In this document: positions 11,575 through 23,660 of the stretch, piece by piece
How positions within the stretch are numbered: the stretch's first letter is position 1
Layout of the letters: every line of letters starts with the position of its first letter
Source: Liolophura sinensis
Taxonomy: Eukaryota > Mollusca > Polyplacophora > Chitonida > Chitonidae
Direction: 5' to 3'
Length of the DNA: 64,000 nucleotides
NCBI RefSeq assembly: GCF_032854445.1
Contig: NC_088304.1
Coordinates: forward strand, 15,785,850-15,849,849
Program-made: the position numbers and the translations under genes
The notes under the pieces: model-generated
Seen by the model: the letters and a program-made list of their open reading frames with translations, nothing else
The model's database searches: none
What the model was told of the DNA's origin: nothing

Positions 11575-12175
11575 ACTCACTACCAAAATTGCCTTTCGTC
11601 AATGACACGTAACACCACAAACCTTTCACCTTATTGCCATGTTGTACGTCTATATTATTGCAAGGACGATGGAGTTAGCATATTCGTTAAAAACACGGTT
11701 GTGTGTCTTATCTGATGATGGCCGTAGTTGCGATCGAAAGCTCATACATACCACCACATATAATATTCATAATGTTAAGAAGCCTGGTTTTAACACCAAC
11801 AACGCATTGCCTTGTGTGACATCATATTAGTAAAAAAACAACCAAAAAAAAAGCAAAACAAAACAAGTGGCATGCTGGACAATGGGTGTGGAGCATAATT
11901 TGTTTTGCAACAGCTTCACCTACGGATGCGTTTAGAACAAACTCTACAGAGCAATACAGCTTATACTGCTGTCTCAGCTTGTACCTCTTAACAGAATTTC
12001 CTAGCATCCAACCCTAAAATATATGCATATTTCCGGGAGATCGTATACTACAAGAGATAAAATAAAATGCATGTATGGATGTTATATTATACTAAAACGT
12101 GCGAACGATTTCCAATATAGCAGTGTCAGAAACAGGTTTTCAGGACAATAGCAGTTTCGGTAACTGATGTCGCAC
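11575..12175. repeat. Segmental duplication, copy 2 (upstream of C-type lectin exon)
   Basis: Partner of 6660-7130 in the same order and orientation, with small indels. The PAN and lectin exons themselves are not homologous, so the duplication covers 5' flanks plus a small exon and joins different domains to a similar upstream region. Confidence 0.8.
11587..11630 (-). CDS. Possible small exon upstream of the C-type lectin exon
   Basis: Reads GLWCYVSLTKGNF before a G|GTAGTG donor, the paralogue of the small candidate exon at 6676-6715. The acceptor is ambiguous (AAG ahead of GTGAAAGG, or GAAAG ahead of GTTTG). If real it joins in phase with the lectin exon starting at 11491. Confidence 0.28.
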
Positions 12176-14206
12176 TCGTCAAAACATATTGAACTTCGTC
12201 TAATATCCAGCACGCCACCTTATTTAAGTAATTATGACGTCACCCGAGGTTATAGAAACGGTGTTTAAAAGAACATTTCTGATTTGCTGAAGTGAAACAG
12301 TGTATAACAGAAAGTTGTGAAAAAATCGATTCAGTCGAACACGACAAAAATGACAACTTTGATGTAATGTATAGTTTTTTTGTAAGCTGCAAATAAAAAT
12401 CGAGAATGGGAGCTTTTCACATTTTTGAAAGTCACGTCACAGACAACTGCTACGGCTCAAAATAGGTGAACACGAAAGCCCACGAATATGTGCTGTCCTG
12501 TGGTAAATTAAGTCACTTGACGACCTATTGCGAACAAGTCGTATGTGGTTTAGCTACTTATATTATCGCCGTGTGGAAGTTTTTTTTACAGTATAGCTTT
12601 TTCCGCAAATTGCAATTAAATCGCGCATTTTTTGGGAGGTGCGGGGAAGGGGGGTATATAGTTAAAGATCATGAAACCAGACACGATTGACTCTGTGGAG
12701 ATCAAGGTAGATAACAGTAAACAGCCTTTCCAAGTGGACAGCTCTAATACTAGGTTCAGAATGTTTGGCTGCTGAAAATCAATAATATAGCTAATACTAC
12801 ATTTATTATATGCATGTACATGTATGGTTTAAAGCAGGTAACAGCATACTCAGACAATCGGGAACACATACAGCTCTCTACACGTAAATATCGACCCAAC
12901 TTGAGCAACTTCAGTGACAAGTTCAGGGTTGCAATGATTAGAGTTGTGCTGCTGCCGTTTTCCACGTCTGCAACTCAGGGTAATGGGAACAGAGTAAATA
13001 TATGAATGATTATAACAACAACACATTTGTGACTGTTAAACACACTTCGAAACTGATCTACAATGAGGTTAATGCTGCCGATAGGACGGCTTGGATGCCA
13101 TGAAACCGTCTGTTCTATTTATTACCTTCGTGTAGAATACCCGGCTTTTGAGATCCGGCTACACCCTAGACCGTAATTTCGTGGATTTGAACGACAGAAC
13201 TGTTTCTTTCGTCGGTTGCGTTGGTTGGTGGCTATCTTGAACTTTGAACAAAACCTTTAAAAATGTTTTTGTCAAGAACGGATTGCTCTTAAACTCAATG
13301 TGTGAGTAAACACTTATCGTAGTTACAATAAATCTGAGTTTCAAAATTGGTAACAATGTACAAAGGCACAATGAACACCTGGGCACAGCGCAAATTAAAC
13401 TAAACGTAAACCGTGAACAAAGTGTACAAAAAGTGCTACTGAAAATGTTTCATTTGGAAGATCAGCTTGAAAAACAAAAGACAAATAACTTTAAATGTGC
13501 CATTCTGGATGAGCACAACTGTCTACGAAATATTTCCATACTGGATAATGCCAACGAGCTGTCTCTCACATAAACATAGGAACACCGGTTGTCAACATGT
13601 TTTGACATTCCAGATATTTTGATGTTTTGAATCTCTACCAACAAGTATTATACCCTTCCGGAGATGCGTTTACTCCAAAGTAACACTACAAGTGGGGGGT
13701 TGAATTCAGCAGGTGTGTGTACGACAGTAAACTGTAATATCCAACCAATGAACAACTCTTTAAAAATCGGTCAAGAAGCGAAGACAGTTGTTTAGCTACC
13801 ACAAACTTGTTGAGTTTGTCATTTTTTTCCGTCGAATTTGTTTTCCTCATTCTTAAACCTAGACAAAAAAAAAACACTCTGGAGATGAAAGTTGGTATAG
13901 TAAAAAATATTCAAAGCAAATCGGTATCGAGTTAACACCAGAGGACGTTCACTGTACCTTGTCATTATGTAATCTGTATTTAACTGGTTAAATTTCAACC
14001 AAGGCAATTAAGAACACAATGCCTGCAGGAATTTACTTGGGAATTCACCACCTTCCGTTTCAGTATTAAATGTCCATGTTGCCAAAATGCAAATTACCTT
14101 AATTAATTGGGATTTCAACAGTTGATCCCTTGTTGAACTAAAACAGATCTTTTCTTTATTTAATCAGGCAAAACATCCTGGGTATTTTTTTCTAAAATTA
14201 ACAACG
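12176..14206. other. Gene-free stretch
   Basis: Presumed upstream side of the lectin gene. No signal-peptide exon could be identified; several short ORFs lack support. Confidence 0.45.
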
Positions 14207-14360
14207 CACGTGGAAGGTCTTCCAGCAAACCTGCGGATGGTCGTAGGTTTCTTCCGGGCTCTGCCCAGTTTCCTCCCACCATAATGCTGGCCGCCGTCGG
14301 TTTAGGTGAAATATTCTTGAGTACGGCGTAAAACACCAATCAAATAAACAAATAAATAAA
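14207..14360 (+). mobile_element. SINE family 1, 5'-truncated
   Basis: AACCTGCGGATGGTCGTAGG through CACCAATCAAATAAACAAAT. Confidence 0.88.
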
Positions 14361-15120
14361 CCTAACAACTATTCTGTTTTATATTCTATTCTCAAACTTT
14401 AAACATTATGGTTTTTAACTCGGTTTCACTTATCCTGTCTATATACCATTTACCTGAAGCAGGTGTACGTTTAGAAGCTACATGTTTCCATGTGACCAAC
14501 TTGCTAACATCAGCTTACTCAGTAAAACCTAAGCCTGTACAGTTGTCACCTAGTGGTAGCCTCGTCCATGGGCAAGTCTGTTAGCGTCGGGTTGGGGCGG
14601 AGTGGGTGATAACTACGACGCGTTTTATGCCACTTACAGTTAAAACGCGTTGACAGAGCTTTTTCCATCTGTGTATATGATAGAAAAACTTTTAGATGAT
14701 CTTACCGTGGTTACTGCAGACGACATGTATCGGTGACAACAAGATGGGAAAAAAACCAATACTTCACACTCATTCTTTACGAGTTTGCCTTGGAGAGCTA
14801 ACGTGTTATCGGCCAGACCTAGCCAGACGATATACCAAGGGTAACACATAGAGGTAAACATCGAATCTAACTGCAATAAATATTTAATGTGAACGCAAGG
14901 TATCAAATAAAGTGTATGTGTGTAGCGACCGTGGTTTCTCTTTACAATAAAGTAGTTAATGCCTGTAGACAACATTTACAAACCCGACAAAGTTTAAAAA
15001 AATCAAACAAAAAATGTTTTCACGTACACCCTGACTCTTTCAACGGTGGTGATCGCAAAACATTTTTCGTCCCCAGGAGCAGGTTCCACACAGACACAGT
15101 AACAAATTACAGAACAGAAT

Positions 15121-15212
15121 GAGAGGCCCCAGTGGGTGACCGAAGCGGTTAGCACGCCAACACGATGCAATGAACCAGGAGCACCCCACCAGTGCAGTCG
15201 CTGTGACTTCCC
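15121..15212 (+). mobile_element. SINE family 1, head only
   Basis: GGCCCCAGTGGGTGACCGAA, GGTTAGCACGCCAAC and GCAGTCGCTGTGA follow the head, directly upstream of the dispersed repeat at 15213-15415. Confidence 0.65.
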
Positions 15213-15415
15213 TGATCTGACAGAAGCCTTCGAGAAAATACACGTGGCGACAAGCAGCGAAATTTATGAGAGGGAAACGTGACAGGTCCGAAAAGACAAC
15301 CGTGTCATACAGACATCTACCCATTCAACATGGACAGTGCAACCACATTTGTTGCTGAGTGCTTTCCACTTAACAACACTTATGTAGACAAATGTGCCAA
15401 ACAGGCAAGGTAACC
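15213..15415 (+). repeat. Dispersed repeat R1, copy 2
   Basis: Partner of 1050-1282 (CTTCGAGAAAATACACGTGG, GCGAAATTTATGAGAGGGAA, TGTAGACAAATGTGCCAAAC). A family 1 SINE head lies directly in front. Confidence 0.85.
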
Positions 15416-16164
15416 GTTAGACTCAGGATTCTTGCTTTGTTCCCTATTCTCATTGTCAAACCCACAAAGAACTAAAATCAAAAACATGCCAAGCAGAACC
15501 AGATCCTGACGTATGAAAATTTAGTGAATTTTTAAGTCTACGAGTATTGACTACTAGAGTTTGTAAAAATTCATCACTTGTATGACACAACCGTCCTGCA
15601 TTGCTGTATCGTTCATGCAGTTATTTACGAGTTGTATTACATACAGTGTATGTAAATATCAACAGCTTTGTATTATAGTTATCGTTACCTTTAAATACCC
15701 AAAACCATCGCCTTTAACCCATACAGTGTATTTAATTTTCATTCATGTCAAGGGTGCTCCATCAAACGCCTTCAACTTCGGTTTCCTAACGTCTAAACAA
15801 TTTACATAAAGCATTTAAAATGAAGAATCAGGATATTTTCACCTGATTATTTCACACTTTGTCGACTATTGTTCATGGACATATTGTCCCAAACGCAGTA
15901 GAGGTCTCTCTATATTTTTACATTTAAATACCTAAACCAGGGCATATTATTTTATTTACATTAACGTGTTTTTCTAATCATGTAGTATTTGTTACGCACT
16001 TCTTTTGGAACTGGTGTTTTAGGTGTTTTAGCCCTTAAGGTTGTGGTATTTATGGCTTTCCAGTGTTATACCAATGCCGGACTGAACACTCAGATTCCTA
16101 CTGGTAATAAGGGATGGGTGAAATCAACGTGATTTGTTTCTATGTGTAACCTGTCATGTGATGG
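15416..16164. other. Gene-free stretch
   Basis: AT-rich; nothing recognised. Confidence 0.5.
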
Positions 16165-16300
16165 GTACCACCCCGCCGTCTTCAGCCCTGCTCTTGTCGC
16201 TTTTGTCAAAGAGGGTACCAGATTTCCACCTCGCCTCTCCTCCTTACCCCATATGACACCCCCCCCCCCCCCCAACCGCTTGCAAATCAACCTCCCTATG
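16165..16300 (+). repeat. Dispersed repeat R3, copy 2
   Basis: CCGTCTTCAGCCCTGCTCTT, GGGTACCAGATTTCCACCTC and a poly-C run (16259-16274); resembles CTGTCTTCAGTCCTGTTCTT near 18357. Confidence 0.6.
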
Positions 16301-17194
16301 TGTTTCTCACTCTCGAAGCCCTATGAGATGGTAATGTGAGATAGATTAGCAAGGTGTTGTTGTTGCCATTTCTCCCTTAGTGCCCTCATTGTTTAAATTG
16401 CTTAAAACTTGAAAATTTTTCCTTGAAGCTGTTGAACATTCAAACACAAATTGATGCGGTATATGCCGCAAACTAAATGCAGCATTTAAATGGGCACTCA
16501 AGTATTGAAGCCTTGCCGCCTTGAATTGAACAAACCCTAATGTGATTTAACACATCTTTACAGTTTGTGCCATTCTAGATCGTCCGCAAACCCCATGGAA
16601 TGGGGAATAATACACATTACTGTGACCCATTTAGTGTGATTCTAGACCGTAGACTGCCCGTCAAGGTGTCAAAATGCCTTCAGAATAAATGGGTAACAAT
16701 AAACAGATAACCCCTTATATACGTACTTTCAAGGGTTTGGAAGACACATGCTGCAAGATGCAGGCGCCCTGGAATGGGGATTAATCGACAGTGCTGTGTC
16801 CCACCTTTTTTTCCACAAAATGCAAAACCATTCTTGTCCTTTCCTTTCTTGTCATCGTTTATCTGTTTACTAAATTCACTGGAAATGGGCACAGCGAAAA
16901 CCGACTAAATACAAAATCTATTTTCTTGGAACCGGACGTTTCATAAAATTGCGTTTTAATTTAAATAGATCGCTCTACAGAAGGTTTAAACGTTGGCGTT
17001 TTTTTTATAGCTGGGTTGCTACTCCAAATGACGAGGGTATTTTCGCGTATGGTAAAGAGTAAAAAACACTTGGAATCAGTGGAAATAATAAAATTCAACA
17101 TAACTCAAAAAAAAGTAGAGCGTGATTGCAGGGGCGTATTTTACGTCTGACCCCAAAAAGATAACATTGGTGATGCTATTACATTACAGTTATT
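16301..17194. other. Gene-free stretch
   Basis: No exon or repeat recognised; ends at the 79-bp tandem repeat. Confidence 0.5.
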
Positions 17195-17500
17195 AACCTA
17201 TTGGCCCTATATCATTTTAATACTTGGTATAGGGTCTACATTCACGACTCAGTGCGCACGCTTTAAGTACTTTCTCCTATTGGCCCATATATCATTTTAA
17301 TACTTGGTATAGGGTCTACATTCGCGACTCAGTGCGCACGCTTTGAGTACTTTCTCCTGTTGGCCCTATATCATTTTAATACTTGGTATAGGGTCTACAC
17401 TGGCGCTCAGTGCGCACGCTTTAATTACTTTCTCCTGTTGGCCCTATATTATTTTGGTACTTGGCATAGGGTCTACAATGGCGACTCAGGGTGCATGCTG
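17195..17500. repeat. 79-bp tandem repeat, four units
   Basis: Units start TTGGCCCTATATCATTTTAA at 17201, 17280, 17360 and 17438 (periods 78-80) and include ACTTGGTATAGGGTCTACA and CAGTGCGCACGCTTT. The last unit is the most diverged. Confidence 0.93.
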
Positions 17501-17694
17501 TGAGTCTCCTTTCTTACTATTCCTAATGACCTAAGGACTTCTCTCTTTCGCACTAGGTAGATCCATGTATTCGATCCGTTTATCATACTTTTCGCCTACA
17601 TTGCCACTCGTTTGTGGCCTAGGCATTCTTCGAACTTTGCACGGCACATAAACACCTCTATGATGACTATGTTAGAATGTTTTCAGCCTTCCGT

Positions 17695-18015
17695 TCTCCG
17701 CGCAAAGGGGATACCAAAGAGCTGTCGCGTCAACTGTTGTAAAACTTGGGAAAACTCAAATAGCTTAGGCTATCAGAAGGACATGCATGTTGGAGTCTGT
17801 GGTGGTCCCGTACAGAATGAATATGAAAGAGCCTTTTTCTGGGACAAGCCACGTAGTAAGGCAGCTCAAAGTATGTCCTGTTTCTAGGAAAGGCGTACCT
17901 GTCAATGTCCACGAGGGTGTCGCTATGACCATCGGAGTACTGAAGTGTATGCGTGAACTTCACATCCTATCTGACTTTGAAGTCAACCCGAAAGGTGTTG
18001 TTGACCATGTTGACT
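17695..18015 (-). pseudogene. Dispersed repeat R2 with decayed ORF, copy 2 (inverted)
   Basis: Reads VNMVNNTFRVDFKVR, stop, then KFTHTLQYSDGHSDTLVDID and RNRTYFELPYYVACPRKR. Matches copy 1 at protein and DNA level, including the shared segment GGGATACCAAAGAGCTGTCG / its counterpart. Confidence 0.6.
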
Positions 18016-18344
18016 AGAGGGTCGTGGTGTGAGTTCCGCTTTTGCCAACTCTGTTATTTCGATGGCCTCTGGCACCCAGTGGCGATGGGTCATTTCACCC
18101 ACATGTAGTGAAAGGTTTGTCCACGGTGGTATAAATCCAGCAACTCAGCATGAGTACAGTTAAGGCAACACTAATTTACTGACTGAAAATCGTTCACTCT
18201 GGCTAACAGTCAACATGGGCATTCTAAAAAATGACCTCTTCACGGACACGACTTGCTTTTGTTCTGTGATATGGCTTGCCCTCACCCCCTCATTCCAATT
18301 TCGCCAACTCCACATTTCTACTTCAAACAAAAGGAGTTGGCAAA

Positions 18345-18500
18345 AGTGGAATACACCTGTCTTCAGTCCTGTTCTTTTCGCCTGCATCAAGCGGGGTAAC
18401 AAATTAACACCCCGCCTCTGCATCTCACCTCACATGTTCTGTTTATCCCACGTGTCCTTCTCACTACATGACAAACAGACTCCACCCCATTCCACCCAGT
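18345..18500 (+). repeat. Dispersed repeat R3, copy 3
   Basis: CTTCAGTCCTGTTCTTTTCG, CACCCCGCCTCTGCATCTCA, TCTCACTACATGACAAACAG. Confidence 0.65.
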
Positions 18501-18714
18501 TAGTACGTATTTGGCCTTCTAGTGTCCTGTTCCTTTTAGACAAGCCTGGCAACTGGGGTTTTCCTTCTAGAAACAGTTTTACGGTTTTGTGTGCCCATTT
18601 CCTGCTGGGTACAGGTTCATTGTTTCAACTGTTTCTGTTTTATCAGAAATTACTTAATCCTCGTCAGTCATGCCATTAATCTATGAACTGCCATCTGATA
18701 TAGGCATCTCCGGT

Positions 18715-18864
18715 CGTAAGTGGGAATGTCTGTCAGCAACCTGTGGATGGTCGTGGTTTTCCCCCGGGCTCTGCCCGGTTTCCTCCCACCATAATGCTGG
18801 TCGCCGTGTATAAGAGAAATATTCTTGAGTACGGCGTAAAACACCAATCAAATCAATAAATATA
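18715..18864 (+). mobile_element. SINE family 1, 5'-truncated
   Basis: CAACCTGTGGATGGTCGTGG through TTGAGTACGGCGTAAAACAC and an AATCAATAAATA tail. Confidence 0.88.
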
Positions 18865-19514
18865 TGAGATAGGCATCCCGCTGGGTATAAGCCTACAATT
18901 TACCTTGTATGTTTTCAGTACTTAAGTAAACTGTCCTGTTAGATTATTCATATAATTTGCCAAGGCATATTTTGCTACCATTTGAGACAAAAAGACTTTG
19001 AATGTTTTCTTACCATACATTTACTTAATAATGACCTGTGAATTACAGTAATTTAGCTGTTGTTGGTAATTATGCTTAAATCAATGCTTTTTCTAAATCT
19101 TCTTTATTACGAACTTACGGGATACCCATTATATCCAGCTATTTTATACAAGTACACAGAATAAATCGTTATTTTAGATATGGCAAATATACTCGAAATT
19201 ATTGTGATCATTTTCTAACTAAATGCGCCACTTCCACACCATTGTATAATGCTTTTATTTTATATCTCTTCTCAGTAACTTAAAATGTTGGTTGTACTTC
19301 CGAGTAAAACAAATTGCAGCATGGGAGAGTACTGTTGTACTAGAAACAAGCCAGCTGTGCGAGCATTTACACTTCAAAGTGAAAAAGGAGCATAAGTCTG
19401 AGATCAAGAGTTACCTTACCCGGGCTGGATGGGATTAGAATTGAATTAAGATTTTACCACCAAAACTGAGAAGCATTGCCTTTTGGGTGAAGATTCTGAA
19501 AAAGCAGTCAGGAT

Positions 19515-19604
19515 GTTTACTTATTTATCTAATTGGTATTTTGCGCCGTACTCAAGAATATTTCACTTATACGACAGCGACCAGCATAGTGCTAGGAGGA
19601 AATG
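19515..19604 (-). mobile_element. SINE family 1, 3' fragment
   Basis: TTTACTTATTTATCTAATTG, CCGTACTCAAGAATATTTCA, ACGACAGCGACCAGCAT. Confidence 0.85.
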
Positions 19605-20481
19605 TTATCAACAATTTAAACGACACTTTTTCAATTCAATGATAAGCTAATCGTCCATAGAAATGTCCAAACTGCCTAACTTGCCTCTCTTTAGACACGG
19701 ATTTGTGAATGTCAGCGTTCCTGAGTCTACGTTTGTGGTCCGTACTTACTCAAAATCACAAAGAACAAAAGGACGCCGTTTGAGATCTAATTATTTTACA
19801 GTAAAAGATGAAGTCATGAAACACATCACAGATTTGAATAATATGATAGATCAAAGACAATTGTATACTCTTTGTGTCTCCTTTCTTATACTTTGTGATA
19901 CATTTCCTGTCTTTCCTGTGCTGATGCCCCCAATGTTGTAAGTCCCCTATAATCCACCCTCTCCCATTTTAACACAAAGCAGAGAGCATAAGCTAAACAT
20001 ACTGGTGGCATGTTTCCTGTAAGTCCTTTTCCGTTGTTCCTAATGGCATATGTACTCTACAGAGCACTTATTAACACAACAGACACCCCTTTTCCATCCA
20101 CTTAACGAAGATAGAACTTGCAAGTACTTTTCCAGCGTTTCCTTTGTTGTTTAAATAAATGCTTCTTCCACACAAAGTCGCACCTGTTGGGAGCTAGAGT
20201 GGATAAATAAAGGTAGAATTTAGATACTGGGTAGCCATTTCTTGTTCTAGCTTGAATGTATAGCTCTTCTCTGTACTCAACTTTACGGTGCATCAAAACC
20301 TGAACACAAACTTGAAAAGTACAAACACAAAGTAACTTTATTATTTCCAGTTTTTTTTAACCACAAATCTTATTGTAATCTGTACAAGATTTGAAGACAC
20401 ACAAGAAATCGACGTACCTACATAAACATATATTGTAATGAATTCTATATGGGTTAGCTAACAAAAACTCCCTACATAGTC

Positions 20482-20510
20482 TATATAAATATATATATAT
20501 ATATATATAA
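20482..20510. repeat. (TA)n tract
   Basis: AT-alternating tract about 250 bp left of the 77-bp satellite. Confidence 0.9.
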
Positions 20511-20761
20511 TGCCAAGTTACAATTTAATGTAGTTAACAGATAGCCTAGGCTTAAACAACGAACGATGATTATACACAATTGTAAAAATAATGTCCAAAA
20601 AATTGGATTACTAAATAAAGTAAGAAGAACACACAACAGTTATCATGCAATACTTGCATATCTTGTTCTCAGACTACGTAGCATTCTCTTCAGAGATAAA
20701 TAAACTACTGCTGTCTTGGTAAAGGCCTTTTCACACGGTGCAATTTGTTGAATCGATTGCA

Positions 20762-22838
20762 CTAATGGGTATAAGAAGAACACCATTTCGTACGACATGT
20801 AGAATCAGACAAATCATACCGCAACACCAGGTGAGGCACGAATGGGTATAAGAAGAACACCATTTCATATGACATGTAGAATTGGACAAATCATACCGCA
20901 ACACCAGGTGAGCACGAATGGATATAAGAAGAACACCATTTCATACAACATTTAGAATTAGACAAATCATACCGCAACACCAGGTGTGGCACGAATGGAT
21001 ATAAGAAGAACACCATTTCATACCACTTGCAGAATTAGACAAATCATACCGCAACACCAGGTGAGGCACGAATGGGTATAAGAAGAACACCATTTCATAC
21101 AACATGTAGAGTTAGACAAATCATACCGCAACACCAGGTGAGGCACGAATGGGTATAAGAAGAACACCATTTCATACAACATGTAGAGTTAGACAAATCA
21201 TACTGCAACACCAGGTGTGGCACGAATGGGTATAAGAAGAACACCATTTCATACAACATGTAGAGTTAGACAAATCATACCGCAACACCAGGTGAGGCAC
21301 GAATGGGTATAAGAAGAACACCATTTCATACCACATGTAGAGTTAGACAAATCATACCGCAACACCAGGTGTGGCACGAATGGGTATAAGAAGAACACCA
21401 TTTCATACCACATGTAGAATTAGACAAATCATACCGCAACACCAGGTGTGGCACGAATGGGTATAAGAAGAACACCATTTCATACCACATGTAGAGTTAG
21501 ACAAATCATACCGCAAAACCAGGTGTGGCACGAATGGGTATAAGAAGAACACCATTTCATACCACATGTAGAGTTAGACAAATCATACCGCAACACCAGG
21601 TGAGGCACGAATGGGTATAAGAAGAACACCATTTCATACCACATGTAGAATTAGACAAATCATACCGCAACACCAGGTGTGGCACGAATGGGTATAAGAA
21701 GAACACCATTTCATACAACATGTAGAGTTAGACAAATCATACCGCAACACCAGGTGTGGCACGAATGGGTATAAGAAGAACACCATTTCATACAACATGT
21801 AGAGTTAGACAAATCATACCGCAACACTATGTGAGGCACGAATGGGTATAAGAAGAACACCATTTCATACCACATGTAGAATCAGACAAATCATACCGCA
21901 ACACCAGGTGTGGCACGAATGGGTATAAGAAGAACACCATTTCATACAACATGTAGAGTTAGACAAATCATACCGCAACACCAGGTGTGGCACGAATGGG
22001 TATAAGAAGAACACCATTTCATACAACATGTAGAGTTAGACAAAGCATACCGCAACACCAGGTGTGGCACGAATGGGTATAAGAAGAACACCATTTCATA
22101 AAACATGTAGAGTTAGACAAATCATACCGCAACACCAGGAGATGGCACGAATGGGTATAAGAAGAACACCATTTCATACCACATGTAGAATTAGACAACT
22201 CATACCGCAACACCAGGTGAGGCACGAATGGGTATAAGAAGAACACCATTTCATACAACATGTAGAATTAGACAACTCATACCGCAACACTATGTGAGGC
22301 ACGAATGGGTATAAGAAGAACACCATTTCATACAACATGTAGAGTTAGACAAAGCATACCGCAACACCAGGTGAGGCACGAATGGGTATAAGAAGAACAC
22401 CATTTCATACCACATGTAGAATTAGACAACTCATACCGCAACACCAGGTGAGGCACGAATGGGTATAAGAAGAACACCATTTCATACAACATGTAGAATT
22501 AGACAACTCATACCGCAACACTATGTGAGGCACGAATGGGTATAAGAGGAACACCATTTCATACCACATGTAGAATTAGACAAATCATACCGCAACACCA
22601 GGTGAGGCACGAATGGGTATAAGAAGAACACCATTTCATACCACATGTAGAATTAGACAACTCATACCGCAACACCAGGTGAGGCACGAATGGTTATAAG
22701 AAGAACACCATTTCATACAACATGTAGAATTAGACAACTCATACCGCAACACTATGTGAGGCACGAATGGGTATAAGAGGAACACCATTTCATACCACAT
22801 GTAGAGTTAGACAAATCATACCGCAACACCAGGTGAAT
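20762..22838. repeat. 77-bp satellite array, about 27 units
   Basis: Head-to-tail units beginning CACGAATGGGTATAAGAAGA and closing CATACCGCAACACCAGGTG. Spacing measured between successive units is 77 bp with almost no length variation. Diagnostic variants (ACAAC/ACCAC, AATT/AGTT, ATCAT/CTCAT/AGCAT, CCAGG/CTATG) recur every third unit in the right-hand third, giving a 231-bp higher-order repeat. The array ends about 820 bp beyond the stop of gene A. ORFs across it are repeat artefacts. Confidence 0.97.
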
Positions 22839-22987
22839 CACTTTTGTGAATCACTGTCTGAACAACTATCGGGTCATTATCTCCACTAATACTACACTTA
22901 CAGACTTAAAACCTGGAATGTAAATGACACTTAATGCGGTCTATCATGTGATACCCGGTGTTGTAATTCAGATCGAATATGTATATC

Positions 22988-23165
22988 ACGTGATAGCCCA
23001 CATTAAGTATCATTCATATACCAAGTTTGAAGTCCGTAGGTGTAATATTGATGGACTTGACAGTTATTTGCAGAAGCGCCCCTTGGTGTTGTAATTCGGA
23101 TGATCGCCCGCATTCGGTGTCATTAACACACCAAGTTTGAATTCTGTAGGTGTAGTAGTAATGAA
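22988..23165. repeat. Diverged two-copy repeat downstream of gene A
   Basis: Blocks near 22995-23055 and 23103-23165 share GATAGCCCACATT-like, ACCAAGTTTGAA and GTAGGTGTA in the same order. No coding sense. Confidence 0.65.
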
Positions 23166-23452
23166 TAGTACTTTTTATTAAAATAATGACTGGTCCCCCC
23201 TTGAACTGCTAACCGCTCACTGCAAACTACTGTCTAAACTATTATACGTCTTAGAGGAGGTTCTTTCTGTTGTAATCAAATCCTATCAAAACTGTGGTGT
23301 TTTCTTCGACGCTGTTGTAACTGCGGATCAATTTTTATCGACCAGTACGCAAGTATGTGTGTGCGTTGTGTTGTTAAAGAGCTGCTGACGTGGGAACATC
23401 GACAGGTATTGTGAAAAAAATCCATGCTGTCTACCATCCAGATAAATTATAA

Positions 23453-23458
23453 TTTATT
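23453..23458 (-). terminator. Candidate poly(A) signal of gene A
   Basis: AATAAA on the minus strand about 205 nt downstream of the TAG stop of A. Hexamers are frequent in this AT-rich DNA, so support is positional only. Confidence 0.4.
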
Positions 23459-23660
23459 CACTAATTACTTGTATTTTAGAGCACAGCCGTTCGCATGACG
23501 GAAATCCTCCGTAATGTCAGCTCATTTAAAATTGATTCATTCTGATGACCAAGAGTTTACTTGGCTATGGCAAACTGTTTCCCCGTACTGATTAAAGCCA
23601 GCAAGTTATCCCATAGATCCGGACTTTTTTTCATTACATTTTACTGACAGTGATTTTTTT

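Larger units (their letters stand above)
18865..20761. other. Gene-free stretch
   Basis: One SINE fragment and a TA tract; a 92-codon ORF at 19663-19941 has no recognisable domain. Confidence 0.5.

Noticed and set aside
14640..14975. Minus-strand ORF containing VWLGLADN, reminiscent of a C-type lectin strand
   Set aside because: No matching cysteines or W.....C closing motif, no second half nearby, and poor splice support; a chance resemblance is likelier.
22019..22261. Repeated ORF with CSSYTHSCH motifs
   Set aside because: Translation of the 77-bp satellite. It is open only where unit variants remove stops.
20762..22838. CRISPR-like array
   Set aside because: The whole 77-bp unit repeats without unique spacers, and the DNA is animal nuclear sequence.
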